From Pseudomonadota bacterium (GTDB lineage Bacteria > Cyanobacteriota > Vampirovibrionia > Obscuribacterales > Obscuribacteraceae), in NCBI GenBank assembly GCA_021325555.1, contig JAJPGY010000039.1, forward strand, positions 153,750 to 217,749: 64,000 nt of DNA, written 5' to 3'. Positions 9,202 through 17,486 of the stretch are shown piece after piece. Position 1 is the first letter of the stretch, and each line of letters opens with the position of its first letter. The notes beneath the pieces are model-generated. The model was not told the DNA's origin. It worked only from the letters and a program-made list of their open reading frames with translations, and made no database searches. The position numbers and the translations under genes were made by a program.

Positions 9202-9441
9202 ATGCCTATCTCTCCTAGCAGCGCATCGGGCAGCCGATTTACCCCCGCCCAGCCCTGCGACCGGGGCTTGAGCCTGGAGCTTTTCAGGTTCAAGTCCCCG
9301 GCCGTGCAGGTAGTGGCCCCGGCGGGAGCGGGCGGCTGCCGGATCATTTCCCGTCAGAGCCTTGGCGTGCGGCGGCGATGCAGCCGGCAGTTGCTGTGGG
9401 GGAATACTACGCGGGCGGTGGGAATATCCCCACTCGACTAG
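9202..9441 (+). CDS. Possible small ORF of unknown function
   Basis: The ATG at 9202 has a very good ribosome binding site (CCAGGAGGACCGCGCC), giving 79 residues that begin MPISPSSASGSRFTPAQPCD. The product is rich in Ser, Arg and Pro with no recognisable domain, and the C-terminal half looks less protein-like than the N-terminal part. A short coding region interrupted by a frameshift is possible. It precedes another small Cys-containing ORF and a C39-like peptidase gene on the same strand. Confidence 0.35.
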   Translation: MPISPSSASGSRFTPAQPCDRGLSLELFRFKSPAVQVVAPAGAGGCRIISRQSLGVRRRCSRQLLWGNTTRAVGISPLD

Positions 9442-9544
9442 CGCGCGCAGCGGCCTATTATGTGTAGCGTGCGGGTAGCGCACAAAGAGAAACTCTCTCA
9501 ATAAGTTTTCTAACCTGGTAAAGGAAGAAGGCAGGTGAGCCACT

Positions 9545-9724
9545 ATGCCACGGACTAATTCATCCTCAAATCGCAAGTACAGCAATCAGACAGGCGCCGG
9601 CCAGCCCTGTGAGTGCATCGGCGGGGTCTGCGCCATCGATCCGTCGTTCATAAGCAAGCTAAAACTTGCTGCTAAGGCCGCCAAGAGCTGCGCCAAGGAC
9701 GAGAACGCCGCACCCAAGCATTAG
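9545..9724 (+). CDS. Small cysteine-rich peptide
   Basis: A 59-residue ORF starting with ATG at 9545; GGAAGAAGGCAGGTG upstream can serve as ribosome binding site. The sequence has a polar Ser/Asn N-terminus, a compact Cys segment QPCECIGGVCAI (three cysteines around an internal Gly-Gly), and a Lys/Ala helix (FISKLKLAAKAAKSCAKDE) with a fourth cysteine. I recognise no family. Its place 157 bp before a secreted C39-like cysteine peptidase raises the possibility of a secreted or processed peptide. The internal GG would fit a double-glycine processing site, but the usual leader pattern (LSxxEL) is absent. Confidence 0.5.
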   Translation: MPRTNSSSNRKYSNQTGAGQPCECIGGVCAIDPSFISKLKLAAKAAKSCAKDENAAPKH

Positions 9725-9881
9725 TCGGCGGCGGCGAAACCGCCTCAGCCGGTACGGACATACCCTCAAGCTCGCATGTGGACGCAAAAGCCAGTGGCAG
9801 CGCCAGCGACTTGAGGGAATTTTTTATAGCCGGGCGAGCGGCGGTACCGGGTATATCGTAGCTGTGGTGGAGGGGCAGGGC

Positions 9882-10934
9882 ATGAAGGGTTCGAGCCGGT
9901 GGGTTTTGATTGCGAGCGCGCTCCTCTCTTGCCTCGGGCTGCTGGTGCCGGGGATAGCCTTCGGGGAGGACTGGCCGAAGGCATATGGTCTGTGCCTGCA
10001 GGGCGATCAGGCGATGCGCCGCCAGGACTGTCGAGCTGCCTGCGAGCTTTACGAGCAGGCCCTCAAGCTTTATTCGCACCCCGACATCAAGAAGCGTTTG
10101 GCCAACGCTTACGTGTTCTACGCCGGGCGGCTTGGTCCCGGCCAGGCGGCTGTCTGTTTCAGGCGCGCCTACGAGCTCGACCCCGGCAACCAGTCTGCCC
10201 GGTCCTGGTGTCAGCGCCATCCGGGAGCGGCAGCCCAAGCTGACGAGACTCTTATGACCGCGGCCCCTGACGGCGGCGTTGCCTTTGTGCCCGGCCGCTC
10301 CTCCGTGAGCCACGCCGGCGCCGCCAGGCAGGGGTATCAGGCGGCCCCGGCCGGGTTGCGCGACGAGACCAGGGCGCCGGAGCCGCGGTCGTATTTCCTG
10401 GCCCAGAACAACGATCCGCGCTGGAATCGCGACGCTCCGGCAAACGACGGCAACTGCGGGCCGACCTGCCTGGCCATGGCGTGCAAGCGGTTCGGTCTCT
10501 ACCCCCCACGCATGGACGCCAACACGCCGCCACAGGAGCTCATCCTTGGCTGCCGCTTGCTCATGACCGGGGCGCTGAACCAGAACCTCGGCACAAACGC
10601 CTTCCAGTGGAACGCGGCAGCAAAGATTTTGGGCTTCAAGTCCTCCTTCGTCGGCTCCTTCGATGATGTGGACAGGGCGATCAATCGCGGGGCGGTGGTA
10701 GCCGTCGGCGGCTGCCCGTGGGTGGATCGCTCTTACGGGCCGCGTTATGCGGGAAGCCACCATCCGGTCTTCCACAACGGGCACTGCATACTGGTTGTCG
10801 GCAAGCAGGGCGGCTACTTCGTCGTGGCCGACCCGCTTTACTTTGACGGGCCGATAAACGTGGCCCAGGTCGAGCTGCAGTCCTTCCTCAGCTTCCACCG
10901 CAGCCAGGTGCTCGGCATCGCCGTTACCCGCTGA
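9882..10934 (+). CDS. Secreted C39-like cysteine peptidase with TPR-like N-terminal region
   Basis: A 350-residue protein from the ATG at 9882 (GTGGAGGGGCAGGG upstream). The frame is open further upstream, but that stretch is Arg-rich and not protein-like. Residues 1-28 form a signal peptide ending IAFG-ED. A TPR-like helical repeat region follows (about 30-110), then a linker and a papain-like C39-type domain with NCGPTCLAM (candidate nucleophile Cys192), HNGHCILVVG (His301) and ADPLYF (Asp317). The full triad suggests an active peptidase in the periplasm or outside the cell. There is no ABC transporter domain, unlike bacteriocin-exporting C39 proteins. Two small ORFs precede it. Confidence 0.75.
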   Translation: MKGSSRWVLIASALLSCLGLLVPGIAFGEDWPKAYGLCLQGDQAMRRQDCRAACELYEQALKLYSHPDIKKRLANAYVFYAGRLGPGQAAVCFRRAYELDPGNQSARSWCQRHPGAAAQADETLMTAAPDGGVAFVPGRSSVSHAGAARQGYQAAPAGLRDETRAPEPRSYFLAQNNDPRWNRDAPANDGNCGPTCLAMACKRFGLYPPRMDANTPPQELILGCRLLMTGALNQNLGTNAFQWNAAAKILGFKSSFVGSFDDVDRAINRGAVVAVGGCPWVDRSYGPRYAGSHHPVFHNGHCILVVGKQGGYFVVADPLYFDGPINVAQVELQSFLSFHRSQVLGIAVTR

Positions 10935-10971
10935 GCTGCCGACGACCATGCTCTCCGCGCGGCAGTGCGCT

Positions 10972-11760
10972 TTACTTGGCGTATATCGGGTTGATTAACG
11001 GCGATCCCGGGCCAATGCCCAAACTGCGCAGGGATCTATGTTGAACCGGGGTATTTATCAAGACCGCCGGTTGTGACATGGCGCGGTCTATGGATGCCGG
11101 GTCCGTCGGCATATTCCTTGTGTGCTGGATCAAGGCGTCGATGAAGGCGCTGCGAGGCTGTGCCGTGCTCGCCTGTTCCTGCCGATCCATATCCGCGAGA
11201 ACCGTCCTGGCCGTCTGTTGCAGTTTTGGTGGGCAATTTGGCATCTGCAGCCCCTTGGCCAGCCATGCCCTGGCATTTTTGTAAGTGCTGGGCCCGAGTT
11301 CGTAATAACAGAGACCTTCGACGATGAACCAGCTGGGCTCGGACGGATAGCTGAGCGTGAGCTGATAAGCCGGGAACAGCAGTTTCCGCCATTCAAGAAG
11401 CAGATTTGACTTATCGCCTCTCCGGGTGTCCCTGGCTATCAGGTTTATTCGCGCGGCTGCAGCGTCTACATAGCAAGCGTCAGGATCAACGCCCGGCGCA
11501 TATCTGCCGAATCCCTGGTATTTGACCTGTCCGGCCAGAATCTCGGCGGTGTTGGCCACCGTGTCGAGATCGCCTGTCCTTACGGCTTGCTGAAACCTCA
11601 ACGTTTCGTCTTTGACCGTTTGCCGCGGATCACCGCTCAGATTGAAGCCTTGTGCCCATGCCGTGCGTTGCGCCTGGGCGGTGAAACCAAGCAGCGCCGC
11701 AAGCGCGATCAGCGCTCCGTCTTTGGCCATTCCTTTCTCTCGTCTGCGCCTCATCCTCAT
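10972..11760 (-). CDS. Hypothetical secreted helical-repeat protein
   Basis: No family is recognised. It has up to 262 residues with a signal peptide (ALIALAALLGFTAQAQRTAWA, cleavage near WAQG) after a basic N-terminus. The mature part is helical: ETLRFQQAVRTGDLDTVANTAEIL, ARINLIARDTRRGDK and PSWFIVEGLCYYELG are suggestive of TPR/Sel1-like packing of secreted proteins. The ATG at 11760 is used here; ATGs at 11754 and 11730 are alternatives, the last directly behind GAGAAAGGA. The gene is convergent with the C39-like peptidase gene, 37 bp apart. Confidence 0.6.
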   Translation of the reverse strand: MRMRRRREKGMAKDGALIALAALLGFTAQAQRTAWAQGFNLSGDPRQTVKDETLRFQQAVRTGDLDTVANTAEILAGQVKYQGFGRYAPGVDPDACYVDAAAARINLIARDTRRGDKSNLLLEWRKLLFPAYQLTLSYPSEPSWFIVEGLCYYELGPSTYKNARAWLAKGLQMPNCPPKLQQTARTVLADMDRQEQASTAQPRSAFIDALIQHTRNMPTDPASIDRAMSQPAVLINTPVQHRSLRSLGIGPGSPLINPIYAK

Positions 11761-11974
11761 CCACGAACAGTCAGGAGCTAAAGCGGGACAGAATTAGCGG
11801 AGAACCGGCTCGTGCCGGCCACTCGCATCTTATGCCACCGAAAGCGGCGGAGCAAACCCGCCCGCAAAGCTCGGCTATCCGCGGACAGGCGGATCCCGTG
11901 GGGCGCAGCGCATGCGTTGCTCGCAGATAATCCAGCATCGTAACCCTACTTCACCACATAGTAACACCAGCCTC

Positions 11975-12017
11975 AAAAAACAGCGAGGCAGGCGGTTTGG
12001 GACCTGCCACGCTGTTT
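11975..12017 (-). terminator. Rho-independent terminator of the S41 peptidase gene
   Basis: On the minus strand a 15-bp stem with one mismatch (AAACAGCGTGGCAGG against CCTGCCTCGCTGTTT) is followed by a T run, just after the stop codon at 12024. Confidence 0.8.
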
Positions 12018-12023
12018 CATGCG

Positions 12024-13064
12024 TCACTTCCCCAGCTTGCGCAGCAGGATGTGCTCCGCCTCGCTAAGCTGCAGGTCCTGACGCGCGGTCGGCTGCACGA
12101 TGTAATCGGGGATCAGGCTTACCCCGTGGATGCAAGCGCCCTTCGGCAGGTAATACCTGGCGATCGTCACCTGCACCGAGGTGCCGTAATCCAGCTTCCA
12201 GGTCACCTGGGCTATGCCCTTGCCGAAAGTCTTGATGCCGAGAAGCTCGGCGCGACCGTCGTCGCGCAGCGCCCCGGAGATCATCTCTGAGGCCGAGGCG
12301 GTCTCGTCGTTGACCAGCACGATAACCGGCTTGCGGCCTGTGAGGTTGGGCACCCGCGGCGACCGCGTGACCGCGTCCGGCTCCTGATCGACGAGCTCCT
12401 TGTCGCTCACGGAGAGCTCCTCGTCGTAAGGCTTGCCGTCGTACCGGCCGATCAAGCTTGTAAACTTGCCCCGGTCGACGAACATGGCAAACACCTGCTG
12501 GGCCTGATCGACAAAGCCGCCACCGTCGTCGCGCAGGTCGAGCACGTAGGCGTCGGCGCCGGAAAGAGCCCGCAGAGCGGCTTCCGCTTCCGCCGCCGTG
12601 TGCTTCGATCCGAAGGTGATTATCTTCACGTAGCCGATGTTGCCGGGCAGCATGCGGTGAATGACCACATTGGTGTCATCCTCCTCGCTGTCCAGTCCCC
12701 TGGTCTGGCCTTCGTCCTTGAAGAAAGTGTAAGTATCGTGCAAGGAGGACAGCATCTGAGCGATGGCCTTTTCGGCATCGTTGACGCTGTTCAACTTGCC
12801 GTCGTACTTGTGCTCCCAGGACTGCCAGCCGGCAAGGCGGTCTCGCCACAAGAAGTTGTCGTAGGCGAGTTTCCAGACCTGGTGATACAGCTCCTGCGGG
12901 GTCGCCTGCGGCGGTCTGGCGCTGGTGGTGGCGGTAGAAGCTGGCGGCGCCTGAAGCACGGCTGTAGCGCTGGTGGAAACCGAAGCGTGCAGCAAGCGAG
13001 GCAACGCCAATGAGAAACAAAGAGCCATGGCGGCGACGGCCACGGCCCGGCGAAAATTTTTCAT
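12024..13064 (-). CDS. S41 family C-terminal processing peptidase
   Basis: A 346-residue secreted serine peptidase. Residues 1-28 form a signal peptide (LALPRLLHA). The catalytic core has the S41 signatures: YVLDLRDDGGGFVDQA (residues 173-188), NDETASASEMISGAL with the catalytic Ser, and KTFGKGIAQ with the catalytic Lys282. An obvious PDZ domain is missing: the N-terminal helical part (YHQVWKLAYDNFLWRD) runs nearly directly into the core, so the protein is shorter than typical CtpA (about 400-450 residues). It likely trims periplasmic proteins from their C-termini. It is followed by a strong terminator; upstream is a 324-bp gap. Confidence 0.9.
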   Translation of the reverse strand: MKNFRRAVAVAAMALCFSLALPRLLHASVSTSATAVLQAPPASTATTSARPPQATPQELYHQVWKLAYDNFLWRDRLAGWQSWEHKYDGKLNSVNDAEKAIAQMLSSLHDTYTFFKDEGQTRGLDSEEDDTNVVIHRMLPGNIGYVKIITFGSKHTAAEAEAALRALSGADAYVLDLRDDGGGFVDQAQQVFAMFVDRGKFTSLIGRYDGKPYDEELSVSDKELVDQEPDAVTRSPRVPNLTGRKPVIVLVNDETASASEMISGALRDDGRAELLGIKTFGKGIAQVTWKLDYGTSVQVTIARYYLPKGACIHGVSLIPDYIVQPTARQDLQLSEAEHILLRKLGK

Positions 13065-13388
13065 ACGAACCTGCTTTCCCCCGGCTGAAGCGAAAGCCCG
13101 CCCGGGCGCATTTAGCGTCTGGACTCGGTTTCTGACTCACGCGGCGCAAGCGCAGGCGAACACATCCACCGGCGACCGAGCGGTCACTTGTGGTTGGTGT
13201 CGGCGTCTGGGCGGGCTAGGTGTTGGATGCGGCGGTGAGTGCTCAACCAGGAAATCAAAATGCTTATCGCTCAAGCTTAGGCAGAACCATGGCTCCTGAA
13301 CAATAGCTCTGAACTTCCGGCCGCGGCCGGCTGCCGGTTTGCGATTGGTGTAGCTGACACAGGACCATGCGCTATCCCGAATAGCGGG
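13065..13388. other. Intergenic region upstream of the S41 gene
   Basis: It lies between dapD (upstream, same strand) and the S41 gene. A 7-bp hairpin (13378-13395, arms CGAATAG/CTATTCG, overlapping the dapD stop) may end the dapD transcript. No ORF of interest or clear promoter hexamers were found in the rest. Confidence 0.4.
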
Positions 13389-14198
13389 CTATTCGAAGCT
13401 GCGCAGCGACTCCTCGAGCGCCAGCTTGGCGCTGACCGCCGGGTCCCGGCGCTTGATGATGAGCGGCGTTTGCAGGATGAACTCCTCCCCGGATGCGGCG
13501 CCCAGCTTGCGCCGGCCACCAGGGACTACCACCGAGTTCTCCGGGACGCGCCCGACGAAGGTCTCGCCGGTGACGATGTCGATAACCGGGGTGCCGGCCG
13601 TGATCACCGTCCCGGCGCCGATGACCGAATGTTTCTCGACCAGACAGCCTTCATAGATGCCGCAGCTGCCGCCGACGAAGACGCCGTCCTCGATTACCAC
13701 CGGGCGGCTGTTGGGAGGCTCAAGCACGCCGCCGATCATGGTGCCGGCGCCGAGGTGCACGTTTTTCCCCACCCGGGCGCAGGAGCCGACGAGGACCAGC
13801 GAGTCGACCATGCTTCCCTCGTCGACGTAGGCGCCTATGTTGATGAAGCTGGGCGCCATGACGATTACCTTCGGGGCAACATAGGCGCCGCGCCGGATCG
13901 AGGAGTAAGGCACCACCCGGTTCGTCTGCGGCGAGACGGTTTTAAGCGGGATCTTGTCGCAAAACGGACCGCCGGCCATCGCCTCGATCGGACGGAGCCG
14001 GAAATAGAGGAGGATCGCTTTCTTGACCCAGCTATTGACGTGCCATTGCCCGTCGCCGGACTGCTCGACAACGGTGACGGCGCCGCTGTCCAGGGCTTCG
14101 ATGACACTGTCCACGGTGGCGAGCGCGTCGGCTGGCAGGGACTCCGCCCCGTAAAGCTCCTCGATCAGCCGTGATAGGGCGCCCGCTTCGACCGTCAC
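13389..14198 (-). CDS. dapD: Tetrahydrodipicolinate N-succinyltransferase
   Basis: A hexapeptide-repeat acyltransferase of the lysine/diaminopimelate pathway. It matches DapD through an N-terminal helical domain, then VVPYSSIRRGAYVAPKVI, FINIGAYVDEGSMVDS, VGSCARVGKNVHLGAG, IGGVLEPP and IEDGVFVGG, the left-handed beta-helix carrying the active site. I choose the GTG at 14198 (269 residues) because it overlaps the upstream stop as GTGA and has GGGAAGGCGAA before it; the frame is open to 14231. The 4-bp overlap with the M20 gene implies translational coupling. Confidence 0.9.
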   Translation of the reverse strand: MTVEAGALSRLIEELYGAESLPADALATVDSVIEALDSGAVTVVEQSGDGQWHVNSWVKKAILLYFRLRPIEAMAGGPFCDKIPLKTVSPQTNRVVPYSSIRRGAYVAPKVIVMAPSFINIGAYVDEGSMVDSLVLVGSCARVGKNVHLGAGTMIGGVLEPPNSRPVVIEDGVFVGGSCGIYEGCLVEKHSVIGAGTVITAGTPVIDIVTGETFVGRVPENSVVVPGGRRKLGAASGEEFILQTPLIIKRRDPAVSAKLALEESLRSFE

Positions 14199-15382
14199 TT
14201 CGCCTTCCCCAGAACGCCGATCAGCCGGCACGCGGTTTCCGCCAGGATGGCGCTGCCCAGATACAATCCCGACTCGTCCAGGTCGAAGTTCGGGCTGTGG
14301 TGGCTGCGCCGGTCTCCGGCGATCTCGCCGCCGAGGAACATGAAGGCGCCGGGCGCCTTGTTGGCCAGCATGGAGAAGTCCTCGCTCCAGGTTTTCGGCG
14401 GGATGGCCACCACATTTTCGGCGCCGATCAGGTCGCAGGCCGCCTCCCGCATCACCCCGACGACAAGCTGATCATTGACCGTCGCGGGGTAGCCCAGCTC
14501 GAAGGACAGCTCGAAGTCGCCGCCCAGCGCCCTGGCGACCGCGCAGGCGCGCTCGAGCTCGGCAATCAGCTTTTCGCGCACCGGCTCGGTGAAGCTGCGG
14601 ATGGTGCCGTGCATGGTCACCGCCGGCGAGACGACATTGCCGCGCGTGCTTTCGCTGTGAACGGACCCTACGGTCACCACCGCCGGATCGAGGGCGGAGA
14701 TGCGCCTGGAGACGATCTGCTGGATGGCGTTGATCACCTGTGCCGATATGACCACCGAATCGATGGTGGTCTCCGGGTAGGCTCCGTGACCGCCCTTGCC
14801 GCGGATCACCACCTTGAAAATATCGGCCGCGGCCATCACCGGTCCGGCCATGATCCCCACCTTGCCCGCGGGCAGGGAAGCGTCCATATGCAGGCCGATG
14901 ACCGCGTCGACGCCGTCCATGGCGCCGTCCTCGATCATGCGGAAGGCCCCTGATTTGCCCTCCTCATCACCGTTCTCCTCGGCCGGCTGCATGAGCATTC
15001 TCACCCGCCCGGGGAGCTTCTCCCGGGCCAGCAGCTCGGCGGCGGCCAGGGCGCAGGATACGTGCGCATCGTGCCCGCAGGCGTGCATGACCCCGGCGTT
15101 GCGCGATTGATAAGGCTTTCCGGTGGTCTCCTGGATGGGCAGCCCGTCCATGTCCGCGCGCACGGCCACGGTTGTGCCGGCGCCCATGTCGGCGATGAGC
15201 CCGGTGCGGGCAAGCCCGGATCTGACGGCGTAGCCCAGCCGGGAAAGCTTCTCCCCGGCCAGCCGGGCTGTCTCGTGCTCCTGAAAGCTGAGCTCGGGGT
15301 GCTGGTGCAGGTGGCGGCGCAGGCTGACGATCTGGTCTTGCAGCAGCCTGGCCTGGTCAAGGAAAGTGGCGGTCGTCGGCAT
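14195..15382 (-). CDS. M20D family amidohydrolase / deacylase
   Basis: A 395-residue zinc-dependent deacylase of the M20D branch (hippurate hydrolase, indole-acetyl-amino-acid hydrolase, N-acetyl-diaminopimelate deacetylase). Signatures: LRRHLHQHPELSFQE, VAVRADMDGLPIQE, GVMHACGHDAHVS, MLMQPAEENGDEE and GGHGAYPETTIDSV. Linkage to dapD through a GTGA overlap points to lysine/diaminopimelate biosynthesis, where a DapE-type desuccinylase is expected. M20D enzymes act mainly on acetylated or aryl substrates, so it may be a non-orthologous replacement for DapE. The ATG at 15382 follows CCAGGAACACCG. Confidence 0.85.
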   Translation of the reverse strand: MPTTATFLDQARLLQDQIVSLRRHLHQHPELSFQEHETARLAGEKLSRLGYAVRSGLARTGLIADMGAGTTVAVRADMDGLPIQETTGKPYQSRNAGVMHACGHDAHVSCALAAAELLAREKLPGRVRMLMQPAEENGDEEGKSGAFRMIEDGAMDGVDAVIGLHMDASLPAGKVGIMAGPVMAAADIFKVVIRGKGGHGAYPETTIDSVVISAQVINAIQQIVSRRISALDPAVVTVGSVHSESTRGNVVSPAVTMHGTIRSFTEPVREKLIAELERACAVARALGGDFELSFELGYPATVNDQLVVGVMREAACDLIGAENVVAIPPKTWSEDFSMLANKAPGAFMFLGGEIAGDRRSHHSPNFDLDESGLYLGSAILAETACRLIGVLGKAK

Positions 15383-15422
15383 CGGTGTTCCTGGGTTTTG
15401 AGGGGACCGAGAGGCTCAGCGT

Positions 15423-15608
15423 CTACTCCGAGAAAAAGAAGGGACGGCTGCCCGACCCCGGTTTCCAGCTTGCAACCGCTTCCTCGACCAGCCGCCCGGC
15501 GATCTTCAAGGTCAACTGGGCGAGGGCCTGAACCTGGGCGTCCGTGAACTCGGCGCCGGTATCCTCGATGGCACGCCTGACGATATGTTCGGCATCTGAC
15601 TTCAGCAT
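15423..15608 (-). CDS. Small hypothetical protein upstream of the M20/dapD pair
   Basis: A 61-residue ORF with ATG at 15608 and GGGAGAG as ribosome binding site. It is mostly one or two amphipathic helices (DAEHIVRRAIEDTGAEFTDA, LAQLTLKIAGRLVEEAV) and ends in a Phe-rich tail. I know no family. It lies 40 bp before the M20 gene on the same strand and is probably in the same operon. A strong hairpin sits 32 nt before its start (15640-15675). Confidence 0.6.
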   Translation of the reverse strand: MLKSDAEHIVRRAIEDTGAEFTDAQVQALAQLTLKIAGRLVEEAVASWKPGSGSRPFFFSE

Positions 15609-15639
15609 TGGAAACTCTCCCGAAGGTGCCGCTGAGCAA

Positions 15640-15675
15640 CTCTTGCGCGGCGCCGCATGCGGCGCCACGCAAGAG
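15640..15675. repeat. GC-rich 16-bp inverted repeat
   Basis: CTCTTGCG, one mismatched base, then GGCGCCG on the left arm pair with CGGCGCC, one mismatched base and CGCAAGAG on the right arm around a 4-nt CATG centre. No T tract follows on either side. It lies between two minus-strand genes, so it may be a weak terminator, an RNA stabiliser or an operator. Confidence 0.7.
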
Positions 15676-15712
15676 TGTACCGCGGATGCGTCTCTTCCGG
15701 CAGTATGGCTGT

Positions 15713-16156
15713 TTAATCCTTGGGGCGGCTGCCGCGGAGCTGGCTCAAGTCGGTCACCTGCTGCCCGCACTTGAAGCACTTCGGAAAGTCGCCGCGCCAC
15801 CCTTCCTTGATCACGTGCCCGTAGATATCGCACTGGCTCCTGTGTTGCTCTTCGCGGGCAAAGACGCCGGTCACCGACTGCAGCAGATCTTGGAAGAGCC
15901 TGATCACGCGGCGGGAAAAGGAAGCGGAGACCTTGGCCTGCCGATCGGAGGTGACCTTGAGCGCTTTGATCTCGGTGGAGGTTATCCGCTGAACGTTGAG
16001 CGGTGCCCCCCGGGATTGCTGGACGATCTGCCTGAGCAGATCCGGGTCCTCACCCGGGGCCTCGGTCGGGCGCAGCCGCGGCTGCGACCCGGGATAGCTG
16101 CCCGGCTGCTGTGCTTGCCCGCGCTTGCGTGCTTCGGGATCCCAGTTGTTCTCCAC
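15713..16156 (-). CDS. Zinc-ribbon-like hypothetical protein, paralog of the 61.4-kb gene
   Basis: A 147-residue protein with a GTG start at 16156 (GGCAAGGG upstream). The first 50 residues are polar and Pro/Gln-rich. The middle (RITSTEIKALKV, RVIRLFQDLLQSVTG) and the C-terminal end CDIYGHVIKEG plus FPKCFKCGQQVTDLSQLRGS match the protein encoded at 61391-61744: RI..REIEALK, LFRDLASALVGG, C.NYGHV, PKC..CG..I...SQLRG.RP. The three C-terminal cysteines and the His could bind one zinc ion. Function is unknown; the pair looks like a lineage-specific family. It is cytoplasmic, with no signal peptide. Confidence 0.7.
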   Translation of the reverse strand: MENNWDPEARKRGQAQQPGSYPGSQPRLRPTEAPGEDPDLLRQIVQQSRGAPLNVQRITSTEIKALKVTSDRQAKVSASFSRRVIRLFQDLLQSVTGVFAREEQHRSQCDIYGHVIKEGWRGDFPKCFKCGQQVTDLSQLRGSRPKD

Positions 16157-16521
16157 CGCTTGAACCCTTGCCTCGCCTTACCGACAGTGATGTTCCACGA
16201 TAGTCGGCGGTTGAAACAGGAAACCTCCTCCGCCGGCCGACCTGTCGTCCTTGTTAACGGCGCCGCCCGCCCCGGCTCAACCGGTTCCGGTTCTATATGA
16301 GGGGTGTTCGGCAGAATAATCCCGAGTTGCCGACCTATGATTGGATACAGTAGGTGGGTGAAAAAGGGGGGGCGTGAGCGGTGCCGTGCCGTCGAGGGCA
16401 GAAACCTACACTCCCACCTCCCCCTGTAAGTGCTGCGGCAACAAGCCGGCTTGGCCAGAAAGGCTGGCGTTCGTTATTCGCCGCCACAGTAGAACCGGCG
16501 ACCGCCGGTCTGTTCGTCCTT
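16157..16521. other. Intergenic region between the zinc-ribbon gene and the GDPD gene
   Basis: Both flanking genes are on the minus strand, so this 365-bp stretch should contain the 3' end of one unit and the promoter of the next. A G-run/A-run patch near 16350-16372 gives a T tract on the minus strand, but I find no good hairpin beside it. No ORF with a ribosome binding site is evident. Confidence 0.35.
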
Positions 16522-17382
16522 TCAAGGCGAGCCGCGGCGCCCGGGCGCGCGGAAGTCGCCGGAGTCAACGAGCTTGCGCATCCGGCCCGGGAAGTCCGTG
16601 AAAAGCGCGTCTGCCCCCATCTGCAGGTACTTGCGCATTTCAGGCTCCTCGTTGACGGTCCACACGTGGACCTCGATGCCTTGCCGGTGCGCGGCCTCGA
16701 TGAACTCCGGGGTCACGACCTGCACCCTGCCCTGCTTGAAGGGAACCTGGAACGCCCGTCCTTTCGAACGGAAGAGCCAGGAAAGGTGGAGCCTGGTCAG
16801 CACGTAGAAAAGCACGATCTCCTGGCGAGAGTGCCCGGTCACCAGGTGCGGCTCCAGCGCGCGCATGTGTCTGGCCAGCCGGTTTTTCACGGCCGCGACC
16901 AGCACGGTGACGTCGGAGACCCGGTTGTACTTGCGAAGCAAGGACAGGCACTTCTCGGTGAGAACGGGATTGTCGACCTTGATCTCCACGTTGATCGGGA
17001 TGCCGGGGAACGCCCAGAGCATCTCCTCGAACGTGGGGATCTTCAGACCCTTGCCGCGGAAGGGGAAGGTCTTGCCACCATCGGTGGTGAAGCGATAACC
17101 GGCGTCCAGTTGCTTGAGCTGGGACACCGTCATCGTCGCGATCGCTCCTGTGCCGTCGGTTGTCCGGTCGACGGTCGGGTCGTGGCTGATGATCACCTCG
17201 CCGTCCGCGCTCAGGTGGACATCCGTCTCCAGAATGTCCGCCCCGTCAAAGAGGGCCTGCTGAAACGATTCAAGCGTGTTCTCCGGGACCGTGCCGGCGG
17301 TGCCGCGGTGACCGATCACACGCGGGCGCTTGCCGGAAAAGAAGCCGGAGCCGGCGGCCTGCTTTCGATCCGCAGTGGCCAT
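16522..17382 (-). CDS. Glycerophosphodiester phosphodiesterase
   Basis: A 286-residue cytoplasmic GDPD (no signal peptide), cleaving glycerophosphodiesters to glycerol-3-phosphate and an alcohol. Family motifs appear in order: VIGHRGTAGTVPENTLESF (HRG..PENT), ADILETDVHLSADGEVIISH (ExD and the catalytic His), DRTTDGTG, INVEIKV, and near the C-terminus IEVHVWTVNEEPEMRKYL and GADALFTDFP. The set is complete, so activity is likely. The ATG follows AAAGGAAGTGATGCCTT. It sits downstream of the rhomboid gene on the same strand, behind a terminator at 17447-17479. Confidence 0.92.
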   Translation of the reverse strand: MATADRKQAAGSGFFSGKRPRVIGHRGTAGTVPENTLESFQQALFDGADILETDVHLSADGEVIISHDPTVDRTTDGTGAIATMTVSQLKQLDAGYRFTTDGGKTFPFRGKGLKIPTFEEMLWAFPGIPINVEIKVDNPVLTEKCLSLLRKYNRVSDVTVLVAAVKNRLARHMRALEPHLVTGHSRQEIVLFYVLTRLHLSWLFRSKGRAFQVPFKQGRVQVVTPEFIEAAHRQGIEVHVWTVNEEPEMRKYLQMGADALFTDFPGRMRKLVDSGDFRAPGRRGSP

Positions 17383-17446
17383 AAGGCATCACTTCCTTTG
17401 GGTTATGCGAAGTTGTTTCGGAAAAAGTCAAAAAAGGCGCAAGAAG

Positions 17447-17479
17447 GAACCAGGCAGCCGGGCGCTGACTGCCTGGTTC
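17447..17479 (-). terminator. Terminator of the rhomboid protease gene
   Basis: A perfect 11-bp stem (GAACCAGGCAG/CTGCCTGGTTC, 11-nt loop) directly follows the stop codon at 17487 on the minus strand. A longer T run occurs about 15 nt further on. Confidence 0.65.
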
Positions 17480-17486
17480 TCAAGCG

